A stretch of 64,000 nt of DNA from Pelecanus crispus (Eukaryota > Chordata > Aves > Pelecaniformes > Pelecanidae). The notes below the pieces were generated by a model that saw nothing but the letters and a program-made list of their open reading frames with translations, searched no databases and was not told the DNA's origin. Each line of letters opens with the position of its first letter. Position 1 is the first letter of the stretch. The translations under genes were made by a program, and so were the position numbers. Positions 13,001-28,000 of this stretch are shown piece by piece. The stretch lies in contig NC_134649.1 of NCBI RefSeq assembly GCF_030463565.1, forward strand, positions 36,915,044-36,979,043, given 5' to 3'.

Positions 13001-16000
13001 GATGCTTAGCTTTCAAATGTCTTGCTAACTGTGATGGCTTCACAGTATTAGCTAATATCTCAAAGCACACTATACACTTAGTGCAAGGTTCATCATTAAC
13101 AATGGCAGGTGTAAATCTGTATTTCAAAGAGTCTTGATAATTTTGATAATTTTGGCCAACTTTTTATCAGAACTGGTTAGATAGTCCTTGTTTTTACCTT
13201 CTAATGTGGCAATGAAGAGTCTGTACTAGGAGTAGGGGAACTGTCAGCTCTACTACTTTCTTGTTCAAATAACGCTCGCATTGTTAGTTTTACCTTCAAT
13301 TATCTCAAGCCACTTGTCCATTTCATCATGATGGTTAGTTTAGTTAAAACTAGATAATATAATCCGTAAATCCACTTAACCTGGCACACATAGTCTGCAA
13401 TACATCACAATATGCTGAAAGCAAATGAAAGAGTGAGGGTGCCACTGTGAACCCCTCCACATTGTGGAACACCCGCTCTTCCTTCAGGCTACCTCATGTA
13501 CCGCACGTGAAACATGGACATCTGACATAGTAAGGGTGCCAGTGTCAATCCATGTATTAAATATTAGTAAAGCTTAGTTTTTCTTTTCAACATTTAAAAA
13601 AATATGTAAATAGAAGTTCTAAAATTTTCTTCACATGCCCCAGTGGATCATCTTGCACAGCCCCCCACTTTGGAGACTACTGCTCTAGTGGGCAACAAGG
13701 TACTTCCAGTGACATTTAAGTGATCAAGGAATATTCTTAGTGACCAGACCTGACAAGGGAACACCTTAAAGTTTATACAGCTATGATTAAATAATGTTTT
13801 CCACCTGTAAGACAATCTGTATCCTAAAGGATCTTTAAGTGTATTGGCAATTAAACTCAATCAACGCCATTGAAATGTACTTGGGGCAGAGAATGAAATC
13901 GGGGCTATTACAAAGTTCTGAAGAGCAGGAAAACCTCAACAAACTGGAACAGCAGAAAGCAGCATATGGCTGCAGAGAGCATCCTAGTTTTAAGGGTATT
14001 TCAAGTGAGCTAGTAAAAATAGCAGCTTTGCAAAGCTGTTAAGGATTTGTTGTTCTTAAGCAGTTTGCTTCAATGATTCCAAGCCGAATTTAATTATTTT
14101 ACTTAATAGTGATCAGCAAGAAGTTATTACCAAAGACATGATGAATTAGTCCATTTCCCTCTACTACTTACCGATGACATTTGCTGTCCAAAGTATCGTC
14201 ACTGCAACTTGTTCATAACATGCATACTGACTGATAGTTATATTCTGCACATCTCCAATCACGTGTTTTCCCACTGAATTCAGATAAGGGGTGCAGTCTA
14301 AAAATATGGAGAAATAAACGCTTTAAGAAAAACATTCTAGCTGACATTCTTGTGCCATACCAGAGCAAGTAAATCATAATCTGCCAACTGCACCTAATCT
14401 TAAAGATCTATTCAAGCAACCAGTTTCCATCGTGACCCACATCTTTCCATGTAAATAAAGAATTAAGTTACTTTCCTAACATTTCTTCAAGGTTGAGCAA
14501 AGTAAAAGTACATGTGCACTATTTATTCTATAAAAATAAGTATTGCATAGTAAATCTAGATGAAGCTTTTGTCTCAGGACACTGAAAAACACAAAACTTC
14601 ACAAATCATTGAGCACAACCACCTTCACCAGTTGCAAAACCCTAGTTCACAGGACTCCAGAGGAAATTGCCAGTTTATAATACCAATGTGGCCTGTACCA
14701 CAGTAAGAGTACAAATGACGCATGTTGGGACTCCCAAAAGAGAACAACTTTTCCTAATTACTCAAAAGAAGATGAGGACTAGCATTAATTTCGTGCATGT
14801 ACAGTGCTTAGAGCAAGAGAATGTTGCTCAATGATTAGGCACATATGAGAACAATGAACAATGTGAAGCTTTAGAACTGGTGCTCAAGAAGTGCTTTTTA
14901 ACCACGACACTGCTTGATCCTGACCACAAAGAATCTACTGCCTAAACCCATCTCATCTCTGTCGTCCATTCAGTAGCCACATCCCTGTAGACCATTTTCC
15001 TGCCTGGATCCAGTAAGAACTGGTTTTGTCTTGCTGTCCTCACAAAATACAGTGTATTCCCTACCGTTACAGCTCCGCAAACATGCGATTATAGAAAACC
15101 TCAGCTTTCATTAAGAAAATAAAATATATGAAAAACGTTCTTGATTTCATTGTTGAACTTGACCGTGTCTTTATGCATTCAAAACAAGAAAACAAATAAC
15201 CCCAAATTTTATTACTTTTAAAGCCTTACAATGTTTAGGCTCATATTTCTGGCAGGAAGAGAAGTAGCGGCCAGAGAATTCAACAGTTCTGGAGCACAGT
15301 ATACATGACGGCATGTGTGCACAAACATTCTGCTTTTGAACTATTGAAGCCAACAAAATCCACAAAAAGCTGACCAGTAGACTATATATTACTGATTGAT
15401 GATTAATTCTAAAAAACTGAGATAATCTATATGCTGTGTTATTTGTCTATACAGAGTTTGTATAAACAAAACATGAAAAATCAATAATTTGATTTTGATA
15501 TGCAAATGCCAGAAATTCAAATTTAAATCAGAGGTGTGATCTTAAAGGCAAGGAAAATAAAATTATTAACTGAAAAGCAGTTTTAGAAAATAGCTTTTTA
15601 CTATGAATAACAATGGTAAGGGGTCTTTTATATAACCGCCACGCAAATAAGAACAGAACAGTTTGTACAAAATTGCCTTTTACAAAAGCTGGGCAGTTGG
15701 TACTTACTCTGCTGTTTGTAGAATTCTGTTGCTACGAGTGAACTCAATGACAGCATGAACTTCCTCTTAGGAGAATAGAGTATCTCTTTCAATGGAAAGT
15801 TTGAAGTAACAGTTTTTTGCTAAGTCTGGATCTAATTAATAATGAGCCCAAGATTTTGGATCCTGGTTACTAAAATTTTACGGTCAAATGACAATTTGCC
15901 AGAACAGAATATAGCACAAATGTCTGAAGTTTGACTGTGAGTCACTGATTTACATTTTTAAAGAACAACAGATTTAGAAAGAAAACAGCAGGGAAAAATT

Positions 16001-19000
16001 GCACTTTTCAGGAAACCACTTCTTTTACTTGAATAAAAGTGAAATACTAAAATGTACAAACATTTGTTTCTCACCTGAATAAATAATCTAACCAACTAAT
16101 TTAACAACATAAAACACAGTTCGCTAAAGTTGCTGTGTGGCAAAATAAAAGCCCTTAAATCACAGCCAGCAAGCCAAATTCTCTTTTGTGCTGGCTTATT
16201 CATGATAAGTACCTATTACTATATTATACAAACTCTTTAGCCTTGGATATCAGGTAACTCTTTTCCTAGTACTGCAGAACTCCAGTAAGTCCTTTGTCCA
16301 GGAAGCATGCAGTGCCAGCAGAATTTTGAATTAACACTTGTCATTGGTTAAACACAGTTCCTGGTGCCAGAATTAATGGAAAAAACATGACAGATACTGA
16401 GACTTAAACAGACTCCATTGTGTTAACTAAATGTGGGGATCTCTGTTCTGACTGATATTATTTCCTGTTTTACTTTATGTAGATAAAAAATCACAACTCT
16501 TTTGTAGCAACCACTTACCTCTTGTACAATTCTGACATACTTAAATTTTGCTCATTTTAAATATTAACATCAAATTAGATTGAAACAAAAATAACAGTGA
16601 AGGATTGCAAATTCTGGAATTAACATAGAGGAACAAAAGGATGATCAGAATGAAACAAAAGCACTATTGTTAGGTTTCCTGATACATGCTGTCAATGATG
16701 AAATCTTACCTACATTCAGCATCTGAGGCAATTTCTTTGGGTAGGCAAAAAACCCAACCTGTAACTTGCACTGGCATTAATACAAACATTACTGCTGTAA
16801 ATTAGGACCGTCTCTGTCTGTACATTGAGTTTATATTGATGATGGCCACTAACTGCCCAAATAAGTATAAACTCCCAATGTAGTCAATAGTCATACATTA
16901 CCAACTAGACAACACAGATGACAAAAACCTTTAAAAAATGACAACAGTAAGATACAGCCATTTAGCAGACCTTTGAAGTATTATTGCTGCAACCTGCTTA
17001 TTACCGTTATTATGCTAGAGATTACTTTCTTCTTAGTTTAGCTGCAAAACAGACCACATCTGCTAAGTACTAAAACCATCTGTCTTCACTGAAAATGTAG
17101 ACAGCAGTTTTCCACTAACCTGGTCCTTCAACACTGTAGCTAATGAGAAGTTCCAACTACTTCAACTAGCTGAAGACATGCTACTCATCTTCAATATTCA
17201 TTTTCAATATTAATCCTTGCAAAGACACATTTTTTAATATATTCCCTGCATACAAACTATACATTTTCTACCTTGAGACACACTTTACACCATTTTCCCA
17301 CAAAACTACACATCAGAGAAAAGAGGTATAAAGCTTGAAATAATCCTTTCCTATGACTGTGTGTGTAGTGAACCTCTCAATGACTACATTTTTTCACAGA
17401 ATAAAATCATTCTCTATAATTTTCCAGCCAAAACTGGGCAGATGATGTAGGCCAATCTGAAAGTTAAACTACTACAAATTATTAGATCGTTTTATTATCA
17501 GTGAAACACAGGAAGGAGAAGATCCACCAGACCCAGAAGAAACAAATCTAAATTTTAAAGTTATGTCAATAGTAAAGAGCTCATGCTATTCTTAGAGCCA
17601 TTTTTAAGAGACATGTTGCTATACAATGACAACTGTTAGGGAGTCCTCGATTTTTGTGAATACAGTGCAAATTTTCAACTTACTGTCATATTTAAAGGTC
17701 ATATTGAGTACTCCATTGTTCTTGGTGACTGATGACAGTCCCTGTAGAGAAATATCAAGAAAATAATTTTAATAAAGCAAGCTACTTTGAATTTATGTAG
17801 ATTTTGTAAATAGTTTGTTGGAGGATGATAGAACTCATGATATTTTTTTTTTCCTTCTGTTTGGGCACACCATCCATCAATCTCAACACAGGCAATGAAG
17901 AACAGATTGCACACACCTGCACGCACTCACCTGTCACCAACTTTCAAAATTTAATACTCAAAGAAGTGAAAACAAAGACAAATGAAAGTCTGACTATAAT
18001 ATTTGCATGAAGACATGAAATTCTGGCTTTAGTGTGACTTGCCCAGTAGATGTGAATCATAGAAGCTTATTTTTGAAAGAAAGTTATGTGACGTTCTCAA
18101 CTTCCACTGTCTAGGTTAATTGTGCCATACAAAAACCACACCTTTAATCAAGGTTTAATGACAAATCAAATTGGGTTCTCCAGGGCAAACGCAATGCAAG
18201 AGAAGAGAAGAGAGAATATCAGCTTGGAAAAGCTGATCTCAATTCCACAGTCATGAAAAAGTATCAGAAGTTCAAACAGAGATTAGAAGGAATGTCACTC
18301 ATAGCACTTTAGCTCTATTTTCTTGGTGAAGGTCATTTGCAGGAAAGAAATTAAAGGTGGGAGCAAAACACTAGAAGAACTGAGCACACATCACCTCCCA
18401 GACACTCCTCATCTCATTAACTACCTCAGAACAAGTGCCTGAAGGATTCTATTATCTATTTGTCGATTGGGCAAACCAACCCACCAAGTTTTCAGCACAC
18501 TCAGAATTCACCTCTACTCAAGTCATCCTTTTTTCATAAGTCTAGTATTAGTCAATGCTCACAAGAACTACACAGAACCCAAAGCTTAACATAAACTGAG
18601 GTATGATAAGCCAGGACAAAAAACCCTATGGCCTGGTTCATCAGTGTGCCTGAATTGTGTATGGGAGAAACCCTTACTACAGAGAGAGTATCAATGTCCA
18701 GTGTGTAGATATGTGCCCACATCTATCCTTCATTAAATTATTTTATACAGATATATTTATATGTAATTCATGTTTCTGTGCTTGTTATCATTCTTGTGGA
18801 ATTTATATTTCCATGTGCTTTGAGTCTTATGTGGTTTATGCACTAGATTTCTGTTGTATTTATTTGAGAGGCCCCATATAGAGGCCCAAATCATTTTACC
18901 ATGTATTGTAAATATTTTAAAGAAATTCTTGCTGATGAGAGCTTAATTACAAAACAAACCCCACAGATGGAGAATTTAAATGTCAATCTTCCCACTGATT

Positions 19001-22000
19001 ATTGGCTAAAATCAACAAATAGTTAAAGAAGAACAAATGAAACAGTGGATTTCCAACTGGAATAATTCAGATAATTATATCCCATAATGTTTCCAGTAGA
19101 AGTGCACATCGTAGAAATCCATTATGCTACATCAGACACCCATTTCTATTATCAAATACTATTAAAACAGATGCTGCCATCCTTGCTGAGTGTCACAGAA
19201 ACTAAGGACCAAGCAGAGGACTATTCCATTGCTCTCCCAGGGAGGAATCCAGGCACAGACGCAAGCTGCTGAGTCTGGGCTCTTCTATACCTGTACAAAA
19301 GAACTTTGGATTTCAGAGATAGCACTGAAATTGGTTTTTGAAACGCAAGATGTAGCATCACCCTCATCCTTACTAGACACAAAGTTGAAAACCGTAACAC
19401 TGACTCTTATGGAGCAATATCATTCCCTGAAAGGCAAATAACGTCATATTTACCATTATCTTTAAAAAAATAAATACTACCCGTTTACATGGAATTGGAT
19501 CTGGTTTTACAGCTACAATGTAAATGACAGAAGTTAATAGTATAAAGGGACTCCAATAGTAATTAGATGTTGTTACGATCATGTGTAAACATTCACTGCT
19601 TCTCACTTAACAGTCAGACACAGGTGTTTAGAAAGAAAAACAAGGTATGAATTAAGTTACCTTTAAAAAAAAAAACCCAACTGTAAAATACTAAAGCATG
19701 AAAGCAAAGCAGATCTTGATAGTACTGTTAGAAGTGAAATTTGTAATTTCACTTTCTTCTTAGGTGGCTTTTCATTTGTCTAACTTTGATTTAGTTTGGC
19801 ATTAAATAAGCTGTTATACAAAAAGGTTTCCTGAAACAGGAAGGCGTCAATTTTTTTTTTCAGTCTTAACTTTTCCATTAATGCCTGTTCTATTCTGACT
19901 CGTTTTCTGTTTCTCTTAAGCTATATAAAATCTCATTTAACTTACTACTACAGCAAAACAAAGACATTATGTGTTTGATAAAAAATATGCAAAAAGAAAC
20001 TATTGATTTTAAATATTTATAAAGGCAGATAAACCATCAAATTAATTGTTACCCGTCTTCCTTTTGTGTCCTAGAGCTGAAGTTTTGAGACATAAATTTC
20101 ACCAAAGCCCACAGAAAATTAGCACAAGTATTTTAATTCTTTAGATAGGATCTTTTATATCCTACATTAAAAAAAAATATATATATATGCAACACTTTTT
20201 ACTGCACCTTTAATTTCATTTCTACTGGAATTATGGTGATACCACAAAATATGTAACAGTAGAAGTATAAATCAATATACCACAATCATTAATAGATGTA
20301 AAAAGTCAAGTTACATTGACAGAAGTCAAACTCTGCTGAACTTAAGCAGCACATGATACTTACTGGTTGTAAAACTTTGCTCCCAAGTGTATAAAAGGTG
20401 CAAAAAGGCTGTAGTAATTTGGAAGAGAATTAGGGTCACCTTAAAGAGCTGAACTAAATCATGTCATATGAATTATAAATAAAAACATGTAAGCTAGTCA
20501 GACAATTTGATCATGCTAAACTTTGGTATTAATCCTCCAAGTACGTACTGCTGTGAGTTTAAAAATATATTCTTCCAGGAAGCATTCCCTTGTATTTAAG
20601 CCATAAAGTAATTGTGCTTTTTAAATGGTTTATAGCTCAGACAACTTGTTTAGAGCATCTTACTTTAAAACTATAAATACTAATGCTGTGGCCTTAGGGC
20701 TCTACATTCTTAGTTAATTAACCACTAACATTCGTTGAATTTACATGCAGCTTTTAATTTACTCTGAACTTTACTAGAAAGCAAGTCTCCATTGCCTGGA
20801 GCTTTGTCTATAAAATCCCTTTGGTCCACATATTTCTATACACACTGACTGAGAAGGAATACATAGGAAAGAAAACAGCCAAAACATCTTTTATGAAGAA
20901 CTATAGACCACTGATCTTTAAACAGATAATCAAAGTTGAAATGCACAAAGATTAAATTATGAATAATCTCATTTGTCAAAGAGCAGGGGTGGGGGGTGTT
21001 ATCCATAATAACATTAAATCTCACACTATGGGAGCTCAAAGCACAGAACTCCACAGAAAACGTGATAAGCTAAGATCTAAATCCTGCATCTATACTGGGC
21101 AAGCAAGCCAGAAAGAATTTCCATCACATATCACATACCTCAAATCAAAGATCAATGTTGGATCTGTTCCTCAATCCACATGAACAGCTTTAATAGTTAT
21201 GGTTAAGATCCTAAGATATCTTAAATCAGCGCAGTTCTGAGTAACACTAACACACATCATGTCCTGAAGAATAACTCATTTGAATGTTCAAGGCATGTGC
21301 AGGCATTTAATTTTATTTAAAGATCCATCTTTCAACGAAAGAACACAAGTATTAATAAGAGGCAAAGACTATTACATGAAGTTAACCTGTATTTTGGGGT
21401 TTTTTAATATATTTTTCTAATACCTATCCTTCATTTATGGTAACAACTTATTAATGAACTTACAGCAACTCTTTCTACCCATTACTAGACCAGCGAGGAA
21501 CAAAGTTAGGATTAAATTTCCAGAAATAAAGCTTAAATGAAATTTGTAACCACAAGAACTAATTGTGCCTCCAAGAAAAGTTAAATTTAACTAATGTCTG
21601 CCATCAGAGGCATAAATTAAATACAATGGAAAGAAATTAAAAATCTGCTTATTTTTTATTGTTGACTTTTCCCTCTTCCTTTTAATCTAGAACACATAGT
21701 GTTTCATAGCTGAAAGTAAGATGTATTTTTTATATTTGACAATTCCTGCCAGAGACGGCATTGGTGATTTCAGAATTGTCCTATGAATAACCATTCTTAC
21801 AACAAATATTGAAATATACTCCAACATTCAACTTTTGCTGAGCAAACACTCTTTCATTCGATAAAGGCAATTTATGCATGTGAATAGGCACTGTCAGGCA
21901 GCCACTTCAACATCAATACTAGGAAACAGAGATAGATGCTAGCACTAATTACAGAGATCTGGTAAAGGAGGTAGGAAATCACTACCCCTCAAGCATAGCC

Positions 22001-25000
22001 TTGTGCACCAGACCAAAACAGTAATCATGATTCATCTTTCATATGTTGTTAATCAACGCACACATGGTCCTAATTTCATGCTCCCATGAGGCAAACTGAA
22101 GGGACAATTGTTTTTGAACTCTAACATCAAAATGAATAATCAATGTTTATCATACTCATTGCTCAGTAAACTAAAAGCTTTCTATTTGACATCTGCTCTT
22201 TTCATTTTAAAGCTTTCTTGATGCTTTCAACCAAGTTAAAATATTTTCTACTTCTACAGTCATCAGTAAGAAGATGAATTATCTGTACTATTTATATGCC
22301 TGCATTTTGGATTGCTTCCAACAGAATATAACACAATACATAATCCATGCTAACGTTTGCTATATAACTTATGCGTACTCCATTGACTGCAGAATTAATG
22401 GTAAACCCTGGGTGGATGGGTTTGTACTGTTATTACTATATCCCTGGTGTAACTTACAATTCCAACATTAAATTTTGTTCAGATTTGCCTTTTTTTTTTT
22501 TTTTTTTTTTAAAATGTTCCTGCATTGCATGCAAAAATTATGGGAACATTTCAAAAAACATCTCAGTGACACTGGAGAAGTAAGTTTTAATGAAAGTGAA
22601 TTCAAGGAGCAATAGGCTTCTTGGTGCCCATTTCATATCTGAAACAGGGACCTAGACTCTTCAACCCCTTTTTTTTAAACTTTTTTTTAATAAGTTGGCA
22701 TCTTTTGTGTTTTTTCTTATGTAAGCAACATAATGATTTATAAGAAATTACCAGATTTGGTTGGTTCTTTGTTATTAGTTATTTACTGTTTCACTGCTTC
22801 ATCTTCAAGCCACTGCACACAAGTTCAGCCGCAGCAGAGCTGAATGTGTTTTCATAGCATGGCATCTTGAGTTTGGCCTGAGATATGAAAGGTAAAGCAT
22901 TGTTTTTACTTCATTATAAACTATGTATTGGCAGGGAAAGACAACCATCATTTCTGAGCACGAAGGAACTTCATGATCCATCCAACCCCTGTTTATCCTC
23001 TTGTTATACAAGCTGGTTAGCTGGTTCTTCCCTAACACATCCTTGTGAAGAACAAGCCTGTCTTGTTCAAAGATCCCAATTTTTCTTCCACGTTACTTGT
23101 GAAAATTCAGTGGTTGATCTCCAGGTGTTAGCACATTACTTTTACACAATTGTCCCTTTCAGACAGAGTATTAGGTTGCCTGGTAGATCAATTAGGCCTT
23201 TCCTCTGAACTGGAAGAATCCTTGTTTCATGTGAATATACTTAATGTTTTGACTTTCTCAGTGCAGCTCAGCCTTCCAGGAAGTAGATGCCTGGTGACCT
23301 GAGGCAGGCACAATATACCTCCTTTTGTTTAAAACTGTCAGGCATATTCACTTTTAGCATATTCCTTCTCCATCTCCCAGAATACAGCTTTTTACCCCAA
23401 TTTAAGCCCTGTGACCTGGAAAAACATTATAAAGCATCCATACTAGCCTTTTTTTGAAAATGTGCTAACTTAACTGACAGTCAAAACCCTCCAAGAAGTA
23501 AAAAATTCAAAACCAGGACTGTATAGATGGCCCAGACACCGTGACTGATAATCCATGTATAACCAAAAAAAAAAAAAAAAAAAAAAAAAAGCCGTTTTTC
23601 TTAAGAATCTGGGAGATGAAACCTTCTTTTAAGAGTAACATGTAATACTTATTTTCCTAAACCAAACATAAGGAATGCATACTCCACTTGCATAAGAAGT
23701 GTCCTGACCTTTTGTGATCATTAAATATCTCATTTTTCACAAAATGATGACATTATCCATGGTTTTATGGTTGACTTCCCACATATGTAATTATATTTTG
23801 TTTGAACAAATTCTTCTGCCATTTCAACTACATGCAGTTTTCTCAAGTTCCTCCTATCATGAAAGGATATTGAACTGAACAGCTGCTGACTTAAATCCTA
23901 TCAGAGAATGAGGCTGTCCCTAAATGTACACATGTATACTCATACACCAACTAGTTTCATGGGGGTCTTTTAGGATTTTGGGGGTGAAACGTGCTGATTG
24001 AAGACCATGAATTGCAGTGTATCCTATCTAAAAATTCTTTAAAAATAAAATAAAATGAAAAATACAGTAGAAATGCCTTTTCATTATGCCTCATTCCTGG
24101 CTATTTTAGTTTCTATTTTAAAAAGGGAACGTGGAAGGTTACCTTACACATTAGTCAGTCTGATAGGTAAGACATCACTGCAAGGAAGAAATACTACAAA
24201 AAGTATTTACAGCATGACTCTCAATATGCAACATGGCTCCACGCAGCTGTTCACTGAACGTATGTCAACTGGTTTACTTTAAGAAACACACAGTTCTTAA
24301 AGCCACAATCCAACAACAACAGAAGAAAATTTAATCTATACTGTTTGCTACCTACCATGAAAATCTTAAATCTCTGAGTCAAGCCCAAGAATTCAATACA
24401 GCAAAGCATGGCAGAAAAAAGGGTATCAGCTCTTATTTCTCTCATGCAATTTGCAAGTCTGCCTAAGTTTTCTATAGTTTCCCCTGTCACACTTAATTTT
24501 TTCCAACTTTCTTGTGTGAATAACGTTTGGTAAATTAAAAGGCTTCTAAAAAAAAACAACCACACCAAACAAAAAGCCCCCCAAAAAATCAACAGAGTAA
24601 GTATTTTCAAACAATGCACACTTCCCACAAACATTACTGAAATGTGCTAGTCTAAGGATATTTGGACAAAAGCCAGAAGTCTGTAGTTAAACCAGTGTTC
24701 CCTTAACTGTGGGACATGACCCCCGGCAGGAGAGTTAGGAGAAAAGACGAAGTGTTTGGGAAGAGAAGGGGGAGAAAAAGCAATACCAAGACAGGTGCAC
24801 AAATGGTGATTGTGACTGGGAAGGAAGGGGGTTGCAAATGGTTAAGTTGGGTTTACAGGGACTCAAGACAAATTAGTTTGAGAAACACTGACCTGTGCTA
24901 TGAACAACAAATAAATAGAATAACTCACATCTGAAACAATGAAGGAGGAGAAATTAATGAAGCCTGTTATGCATGCTTACTGCCTAACATACAACACAGC

Positions 25001-28000
25001 ATACTATAAAATGAACAAGCTAGCTAATTATTCCACTCAAATAATATATTTCTTCTTATGATGGGAAGTTATCCACAACTTCAATAAGCCTACAGGGGAA
25101 GGAACCATTGCATAAGCACTGAATTTTAGCTTATGCCCAAGCACTTCTAAACTAAGATATCTAGGGAACAATTAAACAACGTATTTTCATTCATTTAATT
25201 GACTGTCCGCTTAATGTGCAAACATGCAGACCCATAAGCTGAGAGGCACAGACTTTCTCTCCCAAAGATGTTCAAAGAGAGTTAGAAGACAATCAAGAAA
25301 AGGTTTCAAGAGGTGACTGAAGCATGACAGAACAATGGATATATATCATTTATATTAATACGTATATAATATATATGGACATGTTCATTCATTCATTTTG
25401 CTTACCACATTAAGAAATGATGTAGCTTTCAGAGGAGAGAACATCAGGGAAAAAAAGAAAGCAAAGAAGAAGTATTCTTCAGAGCCACAAATTGTATCTT
25501 CCAATATTTTATGCACATAAAGGTTTGCTGCTTCTCCTAAATCGGTAAGTACTTCCAAGCCAGCCAGATCCAAAAAGAAGGTTTTTTCCTTTAAAGCTGA
25601 GCATATGCAATGGCACCTGGAGAACAACTAAAGGAACTTCTTTCCAAAATTATAAATGGTTCACTACTAATATTCTGCTGCCAGATTCCTACCTTTCAAA
25701 TTGGAAACTTCTAGCATGAGCTCTTTGTTTGATCCCAGGTTTCATCCAAAGAAAGAGAAAATCTGTAAAAGTAACTAGGGTTGACTTCATAGGTTCAGTT
25801 TTAAACTTCAGTCAGAACACAATTCACAATTATGACTATTTCAGGGTGGGTTTTTTTGCTCTTTGCTTCTCAATCTAACGCCAAATTGCACACAAAAAAC
25901 ACCTAACAATTCTGAGAGAAACTGTCATCAAATGTGGATTAACTGCTTTATTCATAACTGTTCTACCCAACAAATTCTAATCTGAAATTTACTGCATTGT
26001 TGGAGGTTTTCATTGCAAACAACCTTAGAGCAAGCAAGACTGGAGATACTCCATTTGCAGTACAAGGTGAGTTTATCTGGTTTGTAATTTTTGAAAATGA
26101 TAAGAACAGCTGCTTGCAAGGAGATCTTTAAAGCAGAACATCACATAAAGGCTGGAACGTGAAAAATTTGACATACCACATCTATTTTGTTTTGTGTGTT
26201 TTCACACAATGTCTTTCCCCTGTCCTAATCCTTATCCTGTATTATTTGAGAAAAAGTCACTGAAATTCTTTAAGAGCTTTGCAGTCAGGAAATATGAAAT
26301 GCATATTCTTAGAAACTTAATTTTAATTCTTACTTACACAAATGAAACATACAGGCATAACTAAGGAAAGTACTATTTATTCACAGGAGTTCATGACTGT
26401 AAAGAAAACTAATGCACATTGGTTTTGTAGGACCAACGTATAAATAGACCAAAGTTTTGGTTCTTGACGATATGGAGGCAAGGTAACTTAGCAATAACTC
26501 CACTTTACTGATTAGAGTGCCACAGAACTCATAAAACTTTTAAAGTAGATAGGATTTGGGATTGTTCCATCTTAATCCGTCCCTTTGAAGTAATGCAATT
26601 ATTTTGGACATAAAACCCTATTCTTAGGGATTTAGAAATACACAACTGTACTCATCCATAAGATTTTAAAACTGAGAATTCGTAAGCAGTATGGTTCAAT
26701 TCCAGGAACAATCAATTATTTGCTTGCCAAAATCCCATGTTCCAGCTTTAAAGAATCTTTCACCGTTTCCCCAACAGTATTTTTAATACCTCACATGAAA
26801 CTTGTTTTTGCAGGAGATGAAGTAAAAAACCAACTTTGTTTAAAATGATACAAGCGTCTCTTCCCAAAGTTACTATCCTTGTGAGCTACATAACTTAAAA
26901 AGGCTCAGGCAATGAGAAGCTAGGACTTTAAATGTGATAGGCATCTACTCAGTAGCAATGCAAAGATACCTTTGACATTAAGTTCCATATCACAGAATCA
27001 CAGAATCATTTAGGTTGGAAAAGACCTTTAAGATCATCCAGTCCAACCATTAACCTAACACTACCAAGTCCACCACTAAACCAATTAAGAGTAAAGTAAT
27101 AATTAATTTCACGTTTCCTGGCTTGGTGGCTGGATTATTTTTTAATGAAAGTAGAAAACTAAAATGAATCATTAAGGTTGGAAAGGACCTCTAAGATCAT
27201 CAGTCCAACCATCAACCCAACACCACCATGGCTACTAAACCATGTCCCAAAGTGCCACATTTACATATTTTTTGAACACCTCCAGGGATGGCGACTCCAC
27301 CACCTCTCTGGGGAGCCTGTTCCAATGCTTGACCACTCTTTCTGTGAAGAAATTCTTCCTAATATCCAATCTAAACCTCCCCTGATGCAACTTGAGGCCA
27401 TTTCCTCTCACCCTAATCATGAGGGACATCAGAAGAATAACATACCAAGAAACATCACATTTATTCCATATACAGCCATGTCATACGATCCCCTCATCAA
27501 AAGTGAGGGGCAGACTGCTACAGTTTCAGAACAGACTGGCATAATGACTGTATCAGACTTTTTTATCTGCATGGGGGAAAAAAAAAAAAACAAACCAGCA
27601 AAAATGGAGGGACCATTAAGTCAAACACAATGACTAAAACTACTTTTTGGTTAGAAGTTCTTGTACATCAACAACGCTAATAAAATAAATTACCTTTCCC
27701 TATAAATCTGCCCCTAGGACGCAATCAAGTATTCCTCCCTTTCTTCCTTTCACAAAGTTAATGGACAAGCTGCGTAAGCTGGCTTCCTGCAGTTAGAAAC
27801 AAGTCTCCGTTACGCTACCCTTCCTTCTAACCGTGTTAAAGGTATGGGCTTTGGTTCCTTCACTGCTACGCATTGTTACTCCTACCTCTCCGAGACAAGC
27901 AACCAAACACAGAGATTCTTACTGCTGAACAATGCTCTTTTAGCAAATATATTTCTTCTTAGAGCCTCCATCTAGTCCTGGTCCACAGAGAAGATGAAAA

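Larger units (their letters stand above)
9777..14171 (-). other. IL17RD intron 3, hosts a decayed hAT transposon
   Basis: 4.4 kb. Its main content is the hAT fossil described separately (about 11765-13682). It also has an A tract (10687-10707). The rest is AT-rich sequence without a recognisable feature. Confidence 0.8.

Noticed and set aside
18657..18881. Resemblance of GRNPYYRES to a zinc-finger linker (GEKPY) on the plus strand
   Set aside because: No C2H2 spacing and no repeated fingers follow. It is a chance similarity.
22885..23208. 107-codon plus-strand open frame
   Set aside because: Deep in intron 1 and antisense to IL17RD, with no domain, Kozak support or poly-A signal that would argue for a gene.
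24251..24634. 127-codon minus-strand frame with a hydrophobic N-terminus
   Set aside because: The hydrophobicity comes from a T/A-rich stretch. No family resemblance and no splice context.
27178..27633. 151-codon plus-strand open frame
   Set aside because: It is antisense to CR1 copy B. The minus strand has the CR1 ORF2 C-terminus and the 3'UTR tail.
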